In this document: one piece after another, positions 26,612 to 35,740 of the stretch
Position numbering within the stretch: position 1 is the first letter of the stretch
How the letters are laid out: each line of letters starts with the position of its first letter
Assembly: GCF_016744255.1 (NCBI RefSeq)
Contig: NZ_JADGES010000010.1
Span: 1 to 50,338 of the forward strand
From: Maribacter sp.
GTDB taxonomy: Bacteria; Bacteroidota; Bacteroidia; Flavobacteriales; Flavobacteriaceae
Length of the DNA stretch: 50,338 bases
Reading direction: 5' to 3'
Translations under genes and position numbers: made by a program
Notes under the pieces: generated by a model
The model's database searches: none
Told to the model about the DNA's origin: nothing
The model's input: the letters and a program-made list of their open reading frames with translations, nothing else

Positions 26612-28825
26612 TTAATTAGCAACCTCACTTATAAATTTTAATCTATACAAACGAAGTTCTTCATCTTCATAATCCCCATCAAATTCTTTACTTGCTTCCC
26701 CTAAATCATCTGTTTCTGCTTCTAGAAAATAATCATGTATTTCTTCTTGCTGGTCTTCATCCAGAATTTCGTCTATCCAATATCCTAAATTAAGTTTTGT
26801 GCCACTAAAAACAATCTGTTCCATTTCTTTTATTAAATCTGGAAGCTCTATACCTTTTGCTGAAGCAATATCATTTAAAGACAACTTACGATCTACATTT
26901 TGAATTATATAAAGTTTTAAAGCAGAATTAGCTCCCGTACTCTTTACAATCAAATCATCTGGACGGGTAATATCATTCTCTTCTACGTAATCTGCTATTA
27001 ATTGAATAAAAGGTTTTCCGTATTTTTTAGCTTTCCCTTCACCAACTCCATGAATATTAAGCATTTCCTCCATGCTAATAGGATACTTCAATGCCATATC
27101 GGCCAAGGATGGGTCTTGAAAAACTACAAAAGGAGGCACACTAAGCTTATCTGCTTGAGCCTTTCTTAAATCCTTAAGTTGTTTTAATAATTTTTCATCG
27201 GACACCCCTGCTACTTTGGAGGCACTTACAATAGCTTCATCGCTTTTTTGATTATAAACATGATCCATTGTCATCATAAAAGACTCTGGAGTCTCCAAGT
27301 AAGCTTTCCCTTCTGGAGTAACCTTTAGCACTCCATATTGCTCAATTTCTTTTTTAAGATAACCTGCAACAAGGATTTGCCTAATTAAAGCCATCCAATA
27401 ACCCGTATCTTTATCTTTACCAATCCCAAAAAATGGTTTTTCATTGGTTTTGTGTGAAGATATTAAAGCATTTACTTCTCCTATAATTGTTTTTACTACT
27501 TCCTTTGCTTTAAACTTCTCTGCTGTTCCATGCACAACACTTATTAGCTTTATTACATTCTCTTTGGCTTCCTTCCTATCTTTAGGGTTACGAGCATTAT
27601 CATCCATATTAGCCCCATCCCCATTAACACCATCAAAAGATTCTCCAAAATAATGCAACATAAATTTTCGCCTAGACATGGACGTCTCGGCGTAAGCCAC
27701 TACTTCTTGCAAAAGAGCATTTCCAATTTCTTGTTCCGCAACAGGCTTACCAGACATAAATTTTTCTAGTTTCTCTACATCTTTATATGAGTAAAAAGCT
27801 AAACAATGACCTTCTCCCCCATCTCTTCCTGCACGTCCTGTTTCTTGATAGTAACTCTCTATACTTTTAGGAATATCATTATGAATAACATACCGAACAT
27901 CTGGCTTATCGATTCCCATTCCAAAAGCGATTGTAGCCACCACAATATCCACATCTTCCATCAAGAACATGTCTTGATACTTGGATCTAGTTTTTGCATC
28001 AAAACCAGCATGGTAAGGCACAGCACTAATTCCATTAACTTGTAAAACTTGCGCTAACGCCTCTACTCTTTTTCTACTTAAACAATAAATAATTCCAGAT
28101 TTTCCTGCATTTTGTTTTACAAAACGAATTATATCTGCATCGACATTTGCTGTCTTTGTACGGACTTCGTAAAACAAGTTAGGTCTATTAAAAGATGCTT
28201 TAAATAATTGCGCTCCAGTAATACCTAAGTTTTTGATAATATCTTCTTGTACTTTAGGAGTTGCCGTTGCTGTAAGTCCAATAATTGGGATATTTTCTCC
28301 TAACCGACTTACAATACTTCGCAAGTTTCTATATTCTGGTCTAAAATCATGACCCCACTCCGATATACAATGAGCCTCATCGACTGCTACAAAAGAAATT
28401 TTCACAGAATTAAGAAAATCAACGTATTCATCTTTTGTTAAAGATTCTGGCGCTACGTACAATAACTTTGTAACTCCATTAACAATATCTTCTTTTACTT
28501 GTTTTATTTCTGTTTTGTTCAGTGATGAATTTAAAACATGTGCAATACCGTATTCGGATGAAACTCCTCTTATAGCATCTACTTGATTTTTCATCAGGGC
28601 AATTAATGGAGACACCACTATTGCTGTTCCTTCTTGCATTAATGCCGGCAATTGATAGCACATGGATTTACCTCCACCTGTTGGCATAATAACAAAAGCA
28701 TTTTTACCCTCTAGAATTTTCTTAATAACTTCTTCTTGCAGCCCCTTAAATTGGGAAAAACCAAAGTGTTTTTTTAATGCTACGTGTAAATCATCACTAC
28801 TCAAACTCATTTCACTTATTGCCAT
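26612..28825 (-). CDS. recQ: ATP-dependent DNA helicase RecQ
   Basis: This 737-residue 3'-5' helicase is for recombination and replication-fork repair. Walker A GGGKS (50-54), DEAH (149-152), motif VI QETGRAGRDG (327-336), then RQC winged-helix and an HRDC-like region around 600-670 (MEEMLNIHGVGEGKAKKYG), plus an acidic C-terminal tail. The four zinc-binding cysteines of E. coli-type RecQ are absent: the corresponding stretch (about 381-413) contains no cysteine and reads like NMDDNARNP. The start could be five codons later. It is monocistronic, with a shared terminator. Confidence 0.95.
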   Translation of the reverse strand: MAISEMSLSSDDLHVALKKHFGFSQFKGLQEEVIKKILEGKNAFVIMPTGGGKSMCYQLPALMQEGTAIVVSPLIALMKNQVDAIRGVSSEYGIAHVLNSSLNKTEIKQVKEDIVNGVTKLLYVAPESLTKDEYVDFLNSVKISFVAVDEAHCISEWGHDFRPEYRNLRSIVSRLGENIPIIGLTATATPKVQEDIIKNLGITGAQLFKASFNRPNLFYEVRTKTANVDADIIRFVKQNAGKSGIIYCLSRKRVEALAQVLQVNGISAVPYHAGFDAKTRSKYQDMFLMEDVDIVVATIAFGMGIDKPDVRYVIHNDIPKSIESYYQETGRAGRDGGEGHCLAFYSYKDVEKLEKFMSGKPVAEQEIGNALLQEVVAYAETSMSRRKFMLHYFGESFDGVNGDGANMDDNARNPKDRKEAKENVIKLISVVHGTAEKFKAKEVVKTIIGEVNALISSHKTNEKPFFGIGKDKDTGYWMALIRQILVAGYLKKEIEQYGVLKVTPEGKAYLETPESFMMTMDHVYNQKSDEAIVSASKVAGVSDEKLLKQLKDLRKAQADKLSVPPFVVFQDPSLADMALKYPISMEEMLNIHGVGEGKAKKYGKPFIQLIADYVEENDITRPDDLIVKSTGANSALKLYIIQNVDRKLSLNDIASAKGIELPDLIKEMEQIVFSGTKLNLGYWIDEILDEDQQEEIHDYFLEAETDDLGEASKEFDGDYEDEELRLYRLKFISEVAN

Positions 28826-28948
28826 TTTTACTATATTCTTCGAACTTTAGAATATCAATTTAATAAAATATAAACCTAATTCCAAGTTATAATCCGAATG
28901 CTAAGTTAATTTCTATTTTATAAAATATCGTATAAAATTAAGTTTGCT

Positions 28949-28956
28949 TAATTTTG
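28949..28956 (+). promoter_or_regulatory. -7 box of kdsD-tatC
   Basis: TAATTTTG matches TAnnTTTG exactly, 56 bases before the kdsD start. The -33 region is not clear. Confidence 0.35.
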
Positions 28957-29011
28957 TAATCTTAAAGATAAGACATTCTTTTAGGAATTCAACCCATAAT
29001 CATACAATACA

Positions 29012-29977
29012 TTGAGTAATACAGACGCTATAATCGCCCTTGCAAAAAAAACGATAAACCTTGAAAGCAAAGCTATTGGAAATTTAACTTCGTTATTAAA
29101 TTCCGATTTCGCTAGTGCTATAAACACAATTATTGACTCTAAAGGTAGAGTTATAGTCACTGGTATTGGCAAAAGTGCCATTATTGCAAATAAGATTGTA
29201 GCCACCTTTAACTCTACAGGAACACCTGCAATTTTTATGCATGCTGCAGATGCTATTCATGGCGATTTAGGAACAATCCAAGATAACGATGTGGTAATTT
29301 GTATCTCTAAAAGTGGTAATACTCCAGAAATAAAAGTTCTTGTTCCTTTAATAAAAAGAGGTAACAACAAACTAATTGGAATGACAGGGAACACAGATTC
29401 TTTTTTAGCCAAACAAGCCGATTTTATTTTAAACACCTATGTAGAAAAAGAAGCCTGTCCAAATAATTTAGCCCCTACAACAAGCACTACTGCACAATTA
29501 GTAATGGGAGATGCTTTAGCAACATGCTTATTAGAATTAAAAGGATTCAGCAGTACCGATTTTGCAAAATACCATCCAGGAGGAGCACTAGGAAAAAGAT
29601 TATACCTAAGAGTTGCTGATATTGCAAATAAAAATGAAAAACCACAAGTAAGCGCAGACTCGGACGTAAAAGAAGTTATTGTAGAAATTTCAGAAAAAAT
29701 GCTAGGGGTTACAGCTGTTATAGAAAACTCTAAAGTAGTCGGTATTGTTACAGATGGGGATATTCGTAGAATGCTTAATAAGTATGATAATATAAAAGGA
29801 CTAACCGCCAAAGATATTATGTCTGCCAACCCTAAAACTATTGAAACAGACGTCTTAGCCGTAAAAGCTTTACAAGAAATGCAAAATAGAGGAATATCGC
29901 AATTGTTAGCAATAAAAGACAATACTTACCAAGGTATTGTACATTTACATAATTTAATAAATGAAGGCATTTTATAA
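29012..29977 (+). CDS. kdsD: arabinose-5-phosphate isomerase (KpsF/GutQ family)
   Basis: This 321-residue enzyme converts ribulose 5-phosphate to arabinose 5-phosphate for Kdo, an LPS core sugar. An N-terminal SIS domain (about 35-170, with GIGKSAIIANKIVATFNSTG and HGDLGTIQ) is followed by two CBS domains (about 205-321). The start codon is TTG: an in-frame TAA lies 12 bases upstream and the next codons, SNTDAIIALAKKTI, give the normal family N-terminus. Its stop overlaps the tatC start (TAATG), so the two are translationally coupled. Confidence 0.93.
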   Translation: MSNTDAIIALAKKTINLESKAIGNLTSLLNSDFASAINTIIDSKGRVIVTGIGKSAIIANKIVATFNSTGTPAIFMHAADAIHGDLGTIQDNDVVICISKSGNTPEIKVLVPLIKRGNNKLIGMTGNTDSFLAKQADFILNTYVEKEACPNNLAPTTSTTAQLVMGDALATCLLELKGFSSTDFAKYHPGGALGKRLYLRVADIANKNEKPQVSADSDVKEVIVEISEKMLGVTAVIENSKVVGIVTDGDIRRMLNKYDNIKGLTAKDIMSANPKTIETDVLAVKALQEMQNRGISQLLAIKDNTYQGIVHLHNLINEGIL

Positions 29978-30819
29978 TGAGTAAAACAGAAACTAGCCCT
30001 AGGCAAGAAATGTCATTTCTTGACCATTTAGAAGAATTACGTTGGCACCTCATTAGAAGCACATTAGCCATTGTAATTATTGGCAGTATCGCCTTTTTAA
30101 TGCGAGGATTTGTTTTTGACACAGTCATCTTTGGACCAAAAAAAATGGATTTTCCTACTTATCGCCTATTTTGCGATATTGCAACTTATTTAGGATTCGA
30201 TTCTGACTTTTGTGCAGACAAATTACCTTTTACCATACAAAGTAGATTAATGTCTGGGCAATTTTCCGCCCATATTTGGACCTCTATTTGGGCTGGGTTT
30301 ATAGTAGGATTTCCATATATATTATATGAAATGTGGAAATTCATTAGTCCAGGTTTATATGAGAAAGAACGCAGAAACTCCAAAGGATTTATATTCATTG
30401 CTTCTTTTTTATTTTTCCTTGGGGTATTATTCGGTTATTATATTGTAACGCCTTTATCTATTAACTTTTTAGGCACCTACCAAGTAAGTGAAGAGGTATT
30501 AAATGAATTCGATTTAAGTTCCTTTATAGCTACAGTAAGATCTTCTGTAATTGCTTGTGGTATTCTTTTTGAACTACCTATAATTATATACTTTTTAACC
30601 AAAATTGGCCTCGTAACTCCAGAAATAATGCGCAAGTATAGAAAAATAGCCCTTGTTATAGTTCTTATTTTATCTGCAATAATTACCCCTCCAGATGTTG
30701 CTAGCCAAGTTATAGTTGCTGTTCCTGTTTTAATATTGTATCAAGTAAGCATACACATATCTTCTTATGTAATGAGAAAAGAAGCAAAAAAGGCTAAAAA
30801 GAATTTAAAAACCAATTAA
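29977..30819 (+). CDS. tatC: Sec-independent translocase subunit TatC
   Basis: This 280-residue integral membrane protein recognises twin-arginine signal peptides. FLDHLEELRWHLIRS (14-28) is the family's N-terminal signature, and six hydrophobic segments follow, with FPYILYEMWKFISPGLYEKE in the first cytoplasmic loop. An insertion between the first two segments (around 47-80) is common in this lineage. TatA/TatB are not in the window. It is coupled to kdsD by a one-base overlap and is followed 76 bases later by lptB, forming an envelope-biogenesis cluster. Confidence 0.95.
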   Translation: MSKTETSPRQEMSFLDHLEELRWHLIRSTLAIVIIGSIAFLMRGFVFDTVIFGPKKMDFPTYRLFCDIATYLGFDSDFCADKLPFTIQSRLMSGQFSAHIWTSIWAGFIVGFPYILYEMWKFISPGLYEKERRNSKGFIFIASFLFFLGVLFGYYIVTPLSINFLGTYQVSEEVLNEFDLSSFIATVRSSVIACGILFELPIIIYFLTKIGLVTPEIMRKYRKIALVIVLILSAIITPPDVASQVIVAVPVLILYQVSIHISSYVMRKEAKKAKKNLKTN

Positions 30820-30895
30820 CTAGTATAGCATTGTATTTGGTTAAAAATTACATAATTTCTTTTGTTGCTAACCAAATAGAATTAGATTTGAAAGT

Positions 30896-31636
30896 ATGAA
30901 GCTTAGAGCAGAGAATATAATGAAAGCCTATCGTGGCAGACAAGTAGTTAAAGGTATTTCTTTAGAAGTAAACCAAGGAGAGATTGTTGGGCTTCTTGGC
31001 CCTAATGGAGCAGGAAAAACTACTTCTTTTTACATGATCGTAGGTTTGGTAAAACCTAATAGCGGAAAAATCTACTTAGACGATATGGAAATAACCAATT
31101 TCCCTATGTACAAGAGGGCACAAAATGGGATTGGTTACTTAGCACAAGAAGCTTCTGTTTTCAGAAAACTGACTATTGAAAAAAACATACTAAGTGTGCT
31201 ACAACTAACCAAGCTGAGTAAAAAAGAACAACTCATGAAAATGGAGTCGCTGATAGATGAGTTTAGCTTAGGTCATATTAGAAAGAGCCGTGGAGATTTA
31301 CTTTCAGGTGGTGAACGTCGCCGTACAGAAATAGCGAGAGCATTAGCCACAGACCCTAAATTTATTTTACTAGATGAGCCTTTTGCAGGTGTAGATCCAG
31401 TTGCAGTAGAAGATATACAGCGTATTGTTGCCCATTTAAAAGACAAAAATATTGGTATCTTAATTACAGATCATAACGTACAAGAAACACTTGCAATTAC
31501 AGAACGTTCTTACCTTATGTTTGAAGGTGGCATATTAAAATCCGGAGCTCCAGAAGATTTAGCTGCAGATGAAATGGTGCGTAAAGTTTACCTGGGACAA
31601 AATTTTGAATTGCGTAAAAAGAAGTTAGACTTTTAG
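30896..31636 (+). CDS. lptB: LPS export ABC transporter ATPase LptB
   Basis: This 246-residue cytoplasmic ATPase powers LPS extraction by LptFG. Walker [10 protein letters not shown] (about 35-43), Q-loop near [12 protein letters not shown], signature LLSGGERRR, Walker [14 protein letters not shown], switch His in [11 protein letters not shown]. The EASVFRKLT segment is typical of LptB. Its TAG stop overlaps the convergent rlmF stop by four bases. Confidence 0.94.
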   Translation: MKLRAENIMKAYRGRQVVKGISLEVNQGEIVGLLGPNGAGKTTSFYMIVGLVKPNSGKIYLDDMEITNFPMYKRAQNGIGYLAQEASVFRKLTIEKNILSVLQLTKLSKKEQLMKMESLIDEFSLGHIRKSRGDLLSGGERRRTEIARALATDPKFILLDEPFAGVDPVAVEDIQRIVAHLKDKNIGILITDHNVQETLAITERSYLMFEGGILKSGAPEDLAADEMVRKVYLGQNFELRKKKLDF

Positions 31637-32613
31637 TCTATTTTCCATTTTTCTTTTATCCAATCTTGTTGTTTTGCTTTAGACATAAAAGTCCAAATTA
31701 CAACTCTACTAATTTTATTACCTTGCCCCATAGGTAAGGTACCTACTTCCTTGGCTTCTACCCGTTCTAATAGCTTATAAATACCAGGCAGATTAGATTC
31801 TTTAGACACTAAAGTAGAAAACCACAAACAAGAATCTTGGTATTGCCTACTTTGGTAAATCATGTCTTTTATAAACTTTACCTCTCCTCCTTCGCACCAC
31901 AATTCGCTAGACTGACCTCCAAAATTTAAAGTAGTCTTTGCTTTTTCTCCTTTTAAATTTTTAATCTTACGCCTAGTTCCTCTTTGCGCATCTTCTAATG
32001 AGGCATGGAATGGTGGGTTACAAATAGTCAAATCAAACAACTCTCCCTCTTTTACTATTCCTTTAAAAAAGTCTCTAGAACTTTCTTGCAGACGAAGTTC
32101 TACCTTCCCTGTTAAATCTGCGTTTTTTGATATAATATTATTTGCAGCTTCTATTGCTTTTTCATCTATTTCTGAACCAACAAAATTCCAACCATAGTCT
32201 GTTGCTCCTATAATTGGATATATACAATTAGCACCAACACCAATATCTAAACATCTTATATGCGCATTTTTCTTGATTCTTCCATCCAGCATTTCTGGAT
32301 TATTTCTATATAAAACATCCGCTACATTATGTATATAGTCTGCCCTTCCAGGAATTGGAGGGCATAAATAATTAGATGGCACATCCCAGAAATCAAGATT
32401 ATAATGAAATTTCAACAAAGCTGTATTTAACATTTTCACAGCTTCTGGATTAAAGAAATCTATCGATAAATCATCATACGCATTTAATGCTACAAAGGGC
32501 TCTAAATCTGGACAAGCAGAAATTAAAGTCTTAAAATCATAACGACCTCTATGCTTACTTCTAGAATGTAATTTAGACTTTTCTTTAGGATGTTCTCTTT
32601 TCTTTCCGGACAT
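31633..32613 (-). CDS. rlmF: 23S rRNA (adenine(1618)-N6)-methyltransferase RlmF
   Basis: This 326-residue SAM-dependent enzyme methylates A1618 of 23S rRNA. The SAM motif I is [12 protein letters not shown] and the N6-methyltransferase motif IV is NPPF in [20 protein letters not shown]. The Lys/Arg-rich N-terminus (residues 1-25) suits RNA binding. It follows the dehydratase gene by 69 bases and may be at the end of the pssA operon. It overlaps lptB convergently by four bases. Confidence 0.94.
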   Translation of the reverse strand: MSGKKREHPKEKSKLHSRSKHRGRYDFKTLISACPDLEPFVALNAYDDLSIDFFNPEAVKMLNTALLKFHYNLDFWDVPSNYLCPPIPGRADYIHNVADVLYRNNPEMLDGRIKKNAHIRCLDIGVGANCIYPIIGATDYGWNFVGSEIDEKAIEAANNIISKNADLTGKVELRLQESSRDFFKGIVKEGELFDLTICNPPFHASLEDAQRGTRRKIKNLKGEKAKTTLNFGGQSSELWCEGGEVKFIKDMIYQSRQYQDSCLWFSTLVSKESNLPGIYKLLERVEAKEVGTLPMGQGNKISRVVIWTFMSKAKQQDWIKEKWKID

Positions 32614-32682
32614 GGGTGATTTATTAAAAGGCGCAAGTTAATTACTAATATTAAAACGAGACCCTGAAACTTTTAAAAAGAG

Positions 32683-33672
32683 TTACATACTAGGGTTTTT
32701 CAACAAATAATCTTTTTCCCAAATTTTCAATGTAGTTTCTTGATCTATATTTCCTCCAGAGAGTACTATTAAAACTTTCTTTTTTGTTTGCTGCTTTTGC
32801 AACCATTGTTTAGCTGCTTCCATACTCATTGCGCTGGTAGGCTCTATTCTAAGTTTTAACAAATGTGTTAACCATTGGGTCCAATAGACTATTTCCTCTT
32901 CCGTTATTTCAAAGAAAGCATCTAATCTTTTTAAGTATTCAAAAGTTAACGCACCAACGGACATCGTCATAGCACCATCGGCAAGTGTATTTGGTTTGGC
33001 TCCTAATCGTTGTATTTCATTTTTCTGCAAAGACAAAGAAGCATCATTTGCATTTTTAGGCTCCGCTCCTATCACCTTAACATTTGGCAACAATCCTTTT
33101 GCTGCAATCACAGAACCAGACAATAGACCTCCGCCTCCACAAGGAGCAACAATTGCATCTACATCACCTATTTCGGTAATAGCCTCATAAACGGCTGTTC
33201 CTTGTCCAGAGATAACTTGTTCGTGGTTATATGGTGGAATCCAATAAACCCCCTCCTTTGCTGATGCTTCGGCTACCTGCGCATCCACTATGTCTCTGGT
33301 CTTACACAAAACAACTGTTGCTCCATAAGACCTAGTTGCTTGTATTTTTATTTTGGAAGCATATTCTGGCATATAAATAGTTGCAGGAATTTGAAACATT
33401 TTGGCCGCCCAAGCAACTGCTTGCGAATGATTTCCCGAACTATTTGCTACAATATGTTTTGGCTTTTTGTTATTCTCAATCAACCATGCAATAGTATTAC
33501 ATGCGCCACGAGCTTTAAAAGCACCTACTTTTTGTAATCCTTCGGCTTTAAAATAAATATCATGTCCTAGCCAATCATTTAATATGGAAGAACTAACAAT
33601 TGGAGTAGTATTTATAAAAGGGCTAATTCTACTCTTAGCATCAAGAATATCCTGTAATTGTAAAGTCTTCAT
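32683..33672 (-). CDS. PLP-dependent threonine/serine dehydratase or serine racemase
   Basis: This fold-type II PLP enzyme has 329 residues. The cofactor lysine is K53 in GAFKARGACN, the substrate loop is SSGNHSQA (about 78-85), and the PLP phosphate loop is CGGGGLLSG. There is no C-terminal ACT domain, so it is a catabolic TdcB-like or serine-racemase-like enzyme rather than the isoleucine-sensitive biosynthetic form. It lies 12 bases after pssA on the same strand. A racemase and a dehydratase cannot be told apart here. Confidence 0.88.
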   Translation of the reverse strand: MKTLQLQDILDAKSRISPFINTTPIVSSSILNDWLGHDIYFKAEGLQKVGAFKARGACNTIAWLIENNKKPKHIVANSSGNHSQAVAWAAKMFQIPATIYMPEYASKIKIQATRSYGATVVLCKTRDIVDAQVAEASAKEGVYWIPPYNHEQVISGQGTAVYEAITEIGDVDAIVAPCGGGGLLSGSVIAAKGLLPNVKVIGAEPKNANDASLSLQKNEIQRLGAKPNTLADGAMTMSVGALTFEYLKRLDAFFEITEEEIVYWTQWLTHLLKLRIEPTSAMSMEAAKQWLQKQQTKKKVLIVLSGGNIDQETTLKIWEKDYLLKNPSM

Positions 33673-33684
33673 TTGCTATATTGT

Positions 33685-34440
33685 TTAATCCCTGTTGCTG
33701 AAGTTAGAAACTACAGAACTTAGTATATAAAAACCAATAATAGCTGGTATTGCCATAAACTTCATAGTTGCAATAAGTACAAGACAAACTATTATAAATA
33801 TGTATCGTAAGGCATTATCTTTAAAATCCCAAGTTTTAAATTTTAAGGCAAAAAGACCAATTTTAGCATTTAAGAGATACGCACTAAGTAACGTCATCCC
33901 GATTAAAAACCATTGATTAAGAATTACATTATTAAGCATATCGTTATTATGATATAACAAAATAAGCGGTAATGACAGTATTAATAATGTATTGGCAGGC
34001 GTTGGTAAACCTACGAAAGAAGATTGCTGATCTTCATCTACATTAAACTTAGCTAATCTATAACCAGAAGCCAGTGTAATTAAAAAACCAAAGAAAGGTA
34101 GCGGTGCTACTTTTAAGCCAACCCAAAAGGTATCGTTGGCAGCTTGCGAAGATAAATCTACATTCCATCCTCCTGTCATAGACATTCCCAACAATTGGAA
34201 CATTACAATACCAGGAACTAAACCGCTGGTAATCATATCTGCCAGAGAATCTAACTGCAAACCTACAGGGCTTTGTGCGTTTAAAATTCTTGCTGCAAAA
34301 CCATCAAAAAAATCAAAAACAATTCCTAGAAAAACAAATAAAGCGGCTATTTCTAATTGATTAAGTACTGCAAAAATAACTGCGACACAGCCACAAAATA
34401 AATTTAGCAAGGTTATTAAATTAGGAATATGTCTTTTCAT
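33685..34440 (-). CDS. pssA: CDP-diacylglycerol-serine O-phosphatidyltransferase
   Basis: This 251-residue membrane enzyme forms phosphatidylserine, the precursor of phosphatidylethanolamine. The CDP-alcohol phosphotransferase motif is complete: D46-G47-x2-A50-R51-x8-G60-x3-D64-x3-D68. Several hydrophobic segments follow. It is the first gene of a pssA-dehydratase(-rlmF) run and is divergent from the DUF4105 gene. Confidence 0.92.
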   Translation of the reverse strand: MKRHIPNLITLLNLFCGCVAVIFAVLNQLEIAALFVFLGIVFDFFDGFAARILNAQSPVGLQLDSLADMITSGLVPGIVMFQLLGMSMTGGWNVDLSSQAANDTFWVGLKVAPLPFFGFLITLASGYRLAKFNVDEDQQSSFVGLPTPANTLLILSLPLILLYHNNDMLNNVILNQWFLIGMTLLSAYLLNAKIGLFALKFKTWDFKDNALRYIFIIVCLVLIATMKFMAIPAIIGFYILSSVVSNFSNRD

Positions 34441-34542
34441 TTTCTTCTATTGTATTTATGTAAAAATAAGACATTTTTTCAGGAATAAGATTTGTAGCTA
34501 AATTATTCAGATATTTGCAAAATACTAACTTTTCCCTCTAAC

Positions 34543-35724
34543 ATGTTTATTAAAAAAACATTTTTCTTGTTTGCTCTTTTTTTTAGCATTGTTAATAATG
34601 CTCAAAAGAAAATTGAACTATCGCCTTTATCCAAAATTAGTGTCCTAACCATAGGTACTGAGGAAGAGTTGAGCTCTAAGTTTGGGCACAGTGCTTTCCG
34701 CATACAAGACCCTACTTTAGGGATTGACGTTACCTATAATTACGGTATGTTCGATTTTAATGCTCCAAACTTTTATTTAAAGTTTACTACCGGAAAATTA
34801 CCCTATAGATTAGCAAGGCATTCTTTTGATAATTTTATGTACAGTTATAAAATTGAGAATAGGTGGGTAAAAGAGCAAATGCTAAATCTTAATCTGAAAG
34901 AAAAAAATGCACTCCTTCAATTTTTAGAAAACAATTTACTGCCAGAAAACAAATATTACAAATATGATTTTTTGTTTGATAATTGTGCAACAAAAATTCC
35001 AGATGTACTAAAAAAAGTTGTAGGAGAAAACCTAAAACCATCTTACAATCATTTAAAAAACCAATCGAGCTTTAGAGAGCTAATACACATATCTTTAGAA
35101 ACTAATGAATGGTCTACTTTCGGTATAGATTTGGCTCTTGGTTCTGTTATTGACAAAAAAGCTGCTCCCGAAGAATATCAATTTTTACCTATCTATGTAT
35201 ACCATCAACTAGAACATACTTCTAAAAAAGACAACACACCTTTGGTTTCTAAAACAGAAATGATTTTAAAAACTAAAGAAAAAGAAAAAACCAATGTATT
35301 TATACTGAGTCCTTTTTTTTGGTTTGGCCTATTCTTTATTCTTGTAACAGCACTTACAATAAAAGATTATAGCACAAATAAAAGAACAAAATGGTTAGAC
35401 TTCATAATATTCTTTTCAACAGGAATTGCAGGAATATTAATTCTTTTTCTTTGGCTAGGAACCGATCACAATGCTACTGCTTGGAATTTTAATATTCTCT
35501 GGGCTTTCCCTTTTAATTTATATGTTGCTTTTGTATTCAGAAAAAACAACCTTCCTAATTGGGTTAAAATATACTTAATTACTTTACTCTCATTAATCTT
35601 AATTTCGCTTTTTATTTGGGCCGCAAAAATTCAGATATTTTCCATTATTATTGTCTTTGTTTTACTTTCACTAGTAATAAGATATCTGTATTTATTATTT
35701 CATTTAAGACGTAGAAACGACTAA
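34543..35724 (+). CDS. DUF4105 / Lnb-like membrane protein
   Basis: This 393-residue protein has a signal peptide (FFLFALFFSIVNNAQ), a periplasmic DUF4105 domain (about 25-230) with GHSAFR (H49) and DNCATK (C148), and four or five C-terminal membrane segments (about 255-390). This architecture is that of the Bacteroidota Lnb-type lipoprotein N-acyltransferase. The conserved Cys and His would form the acyl-enzyme site. Assignment to that exact function is inference, as DUF4105 proteins come in several paralogues per genome. It starts a run with the ABC-F gene 16 bases downstream. Confidence 0.75.
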   Translation: MFIKKTFFLFALFFSIVNNAQKKIELSPLSKISVLTIGTEEELSSKFGHSAFRIQDPTLGIDVTYNYGMFDFNAPNFYLKFTTGKLPYRLARHSFDNFMYSYKIENRWVKEQMLNLNLKEKNALLQFLENNLLPENKYYKYDFLFDNCATKIPDVLKKVVGENLKPSYNHLKNQSSFRELIHISLETNEWSTFGIDLALGSVIDKKAAPEEYQFLPIYVYHQLEHTSKKDNTPLVSKTEMILKTKEKEKTNVFILSPFFWFGLFFILVTALTIKDYSTNKRTKWLDFIIFFSTGIAGILILFLWLGTDHNATAWNFNILWAFPFNLYVAFVFRKNNLPNWVKIYLITLLSLILISLFIWAAKIQIFSIIIVFVLLSLVIRYLYLLFHLRRRND

Positions 35725-35740
35725 AATTTAGTTAACAAAA

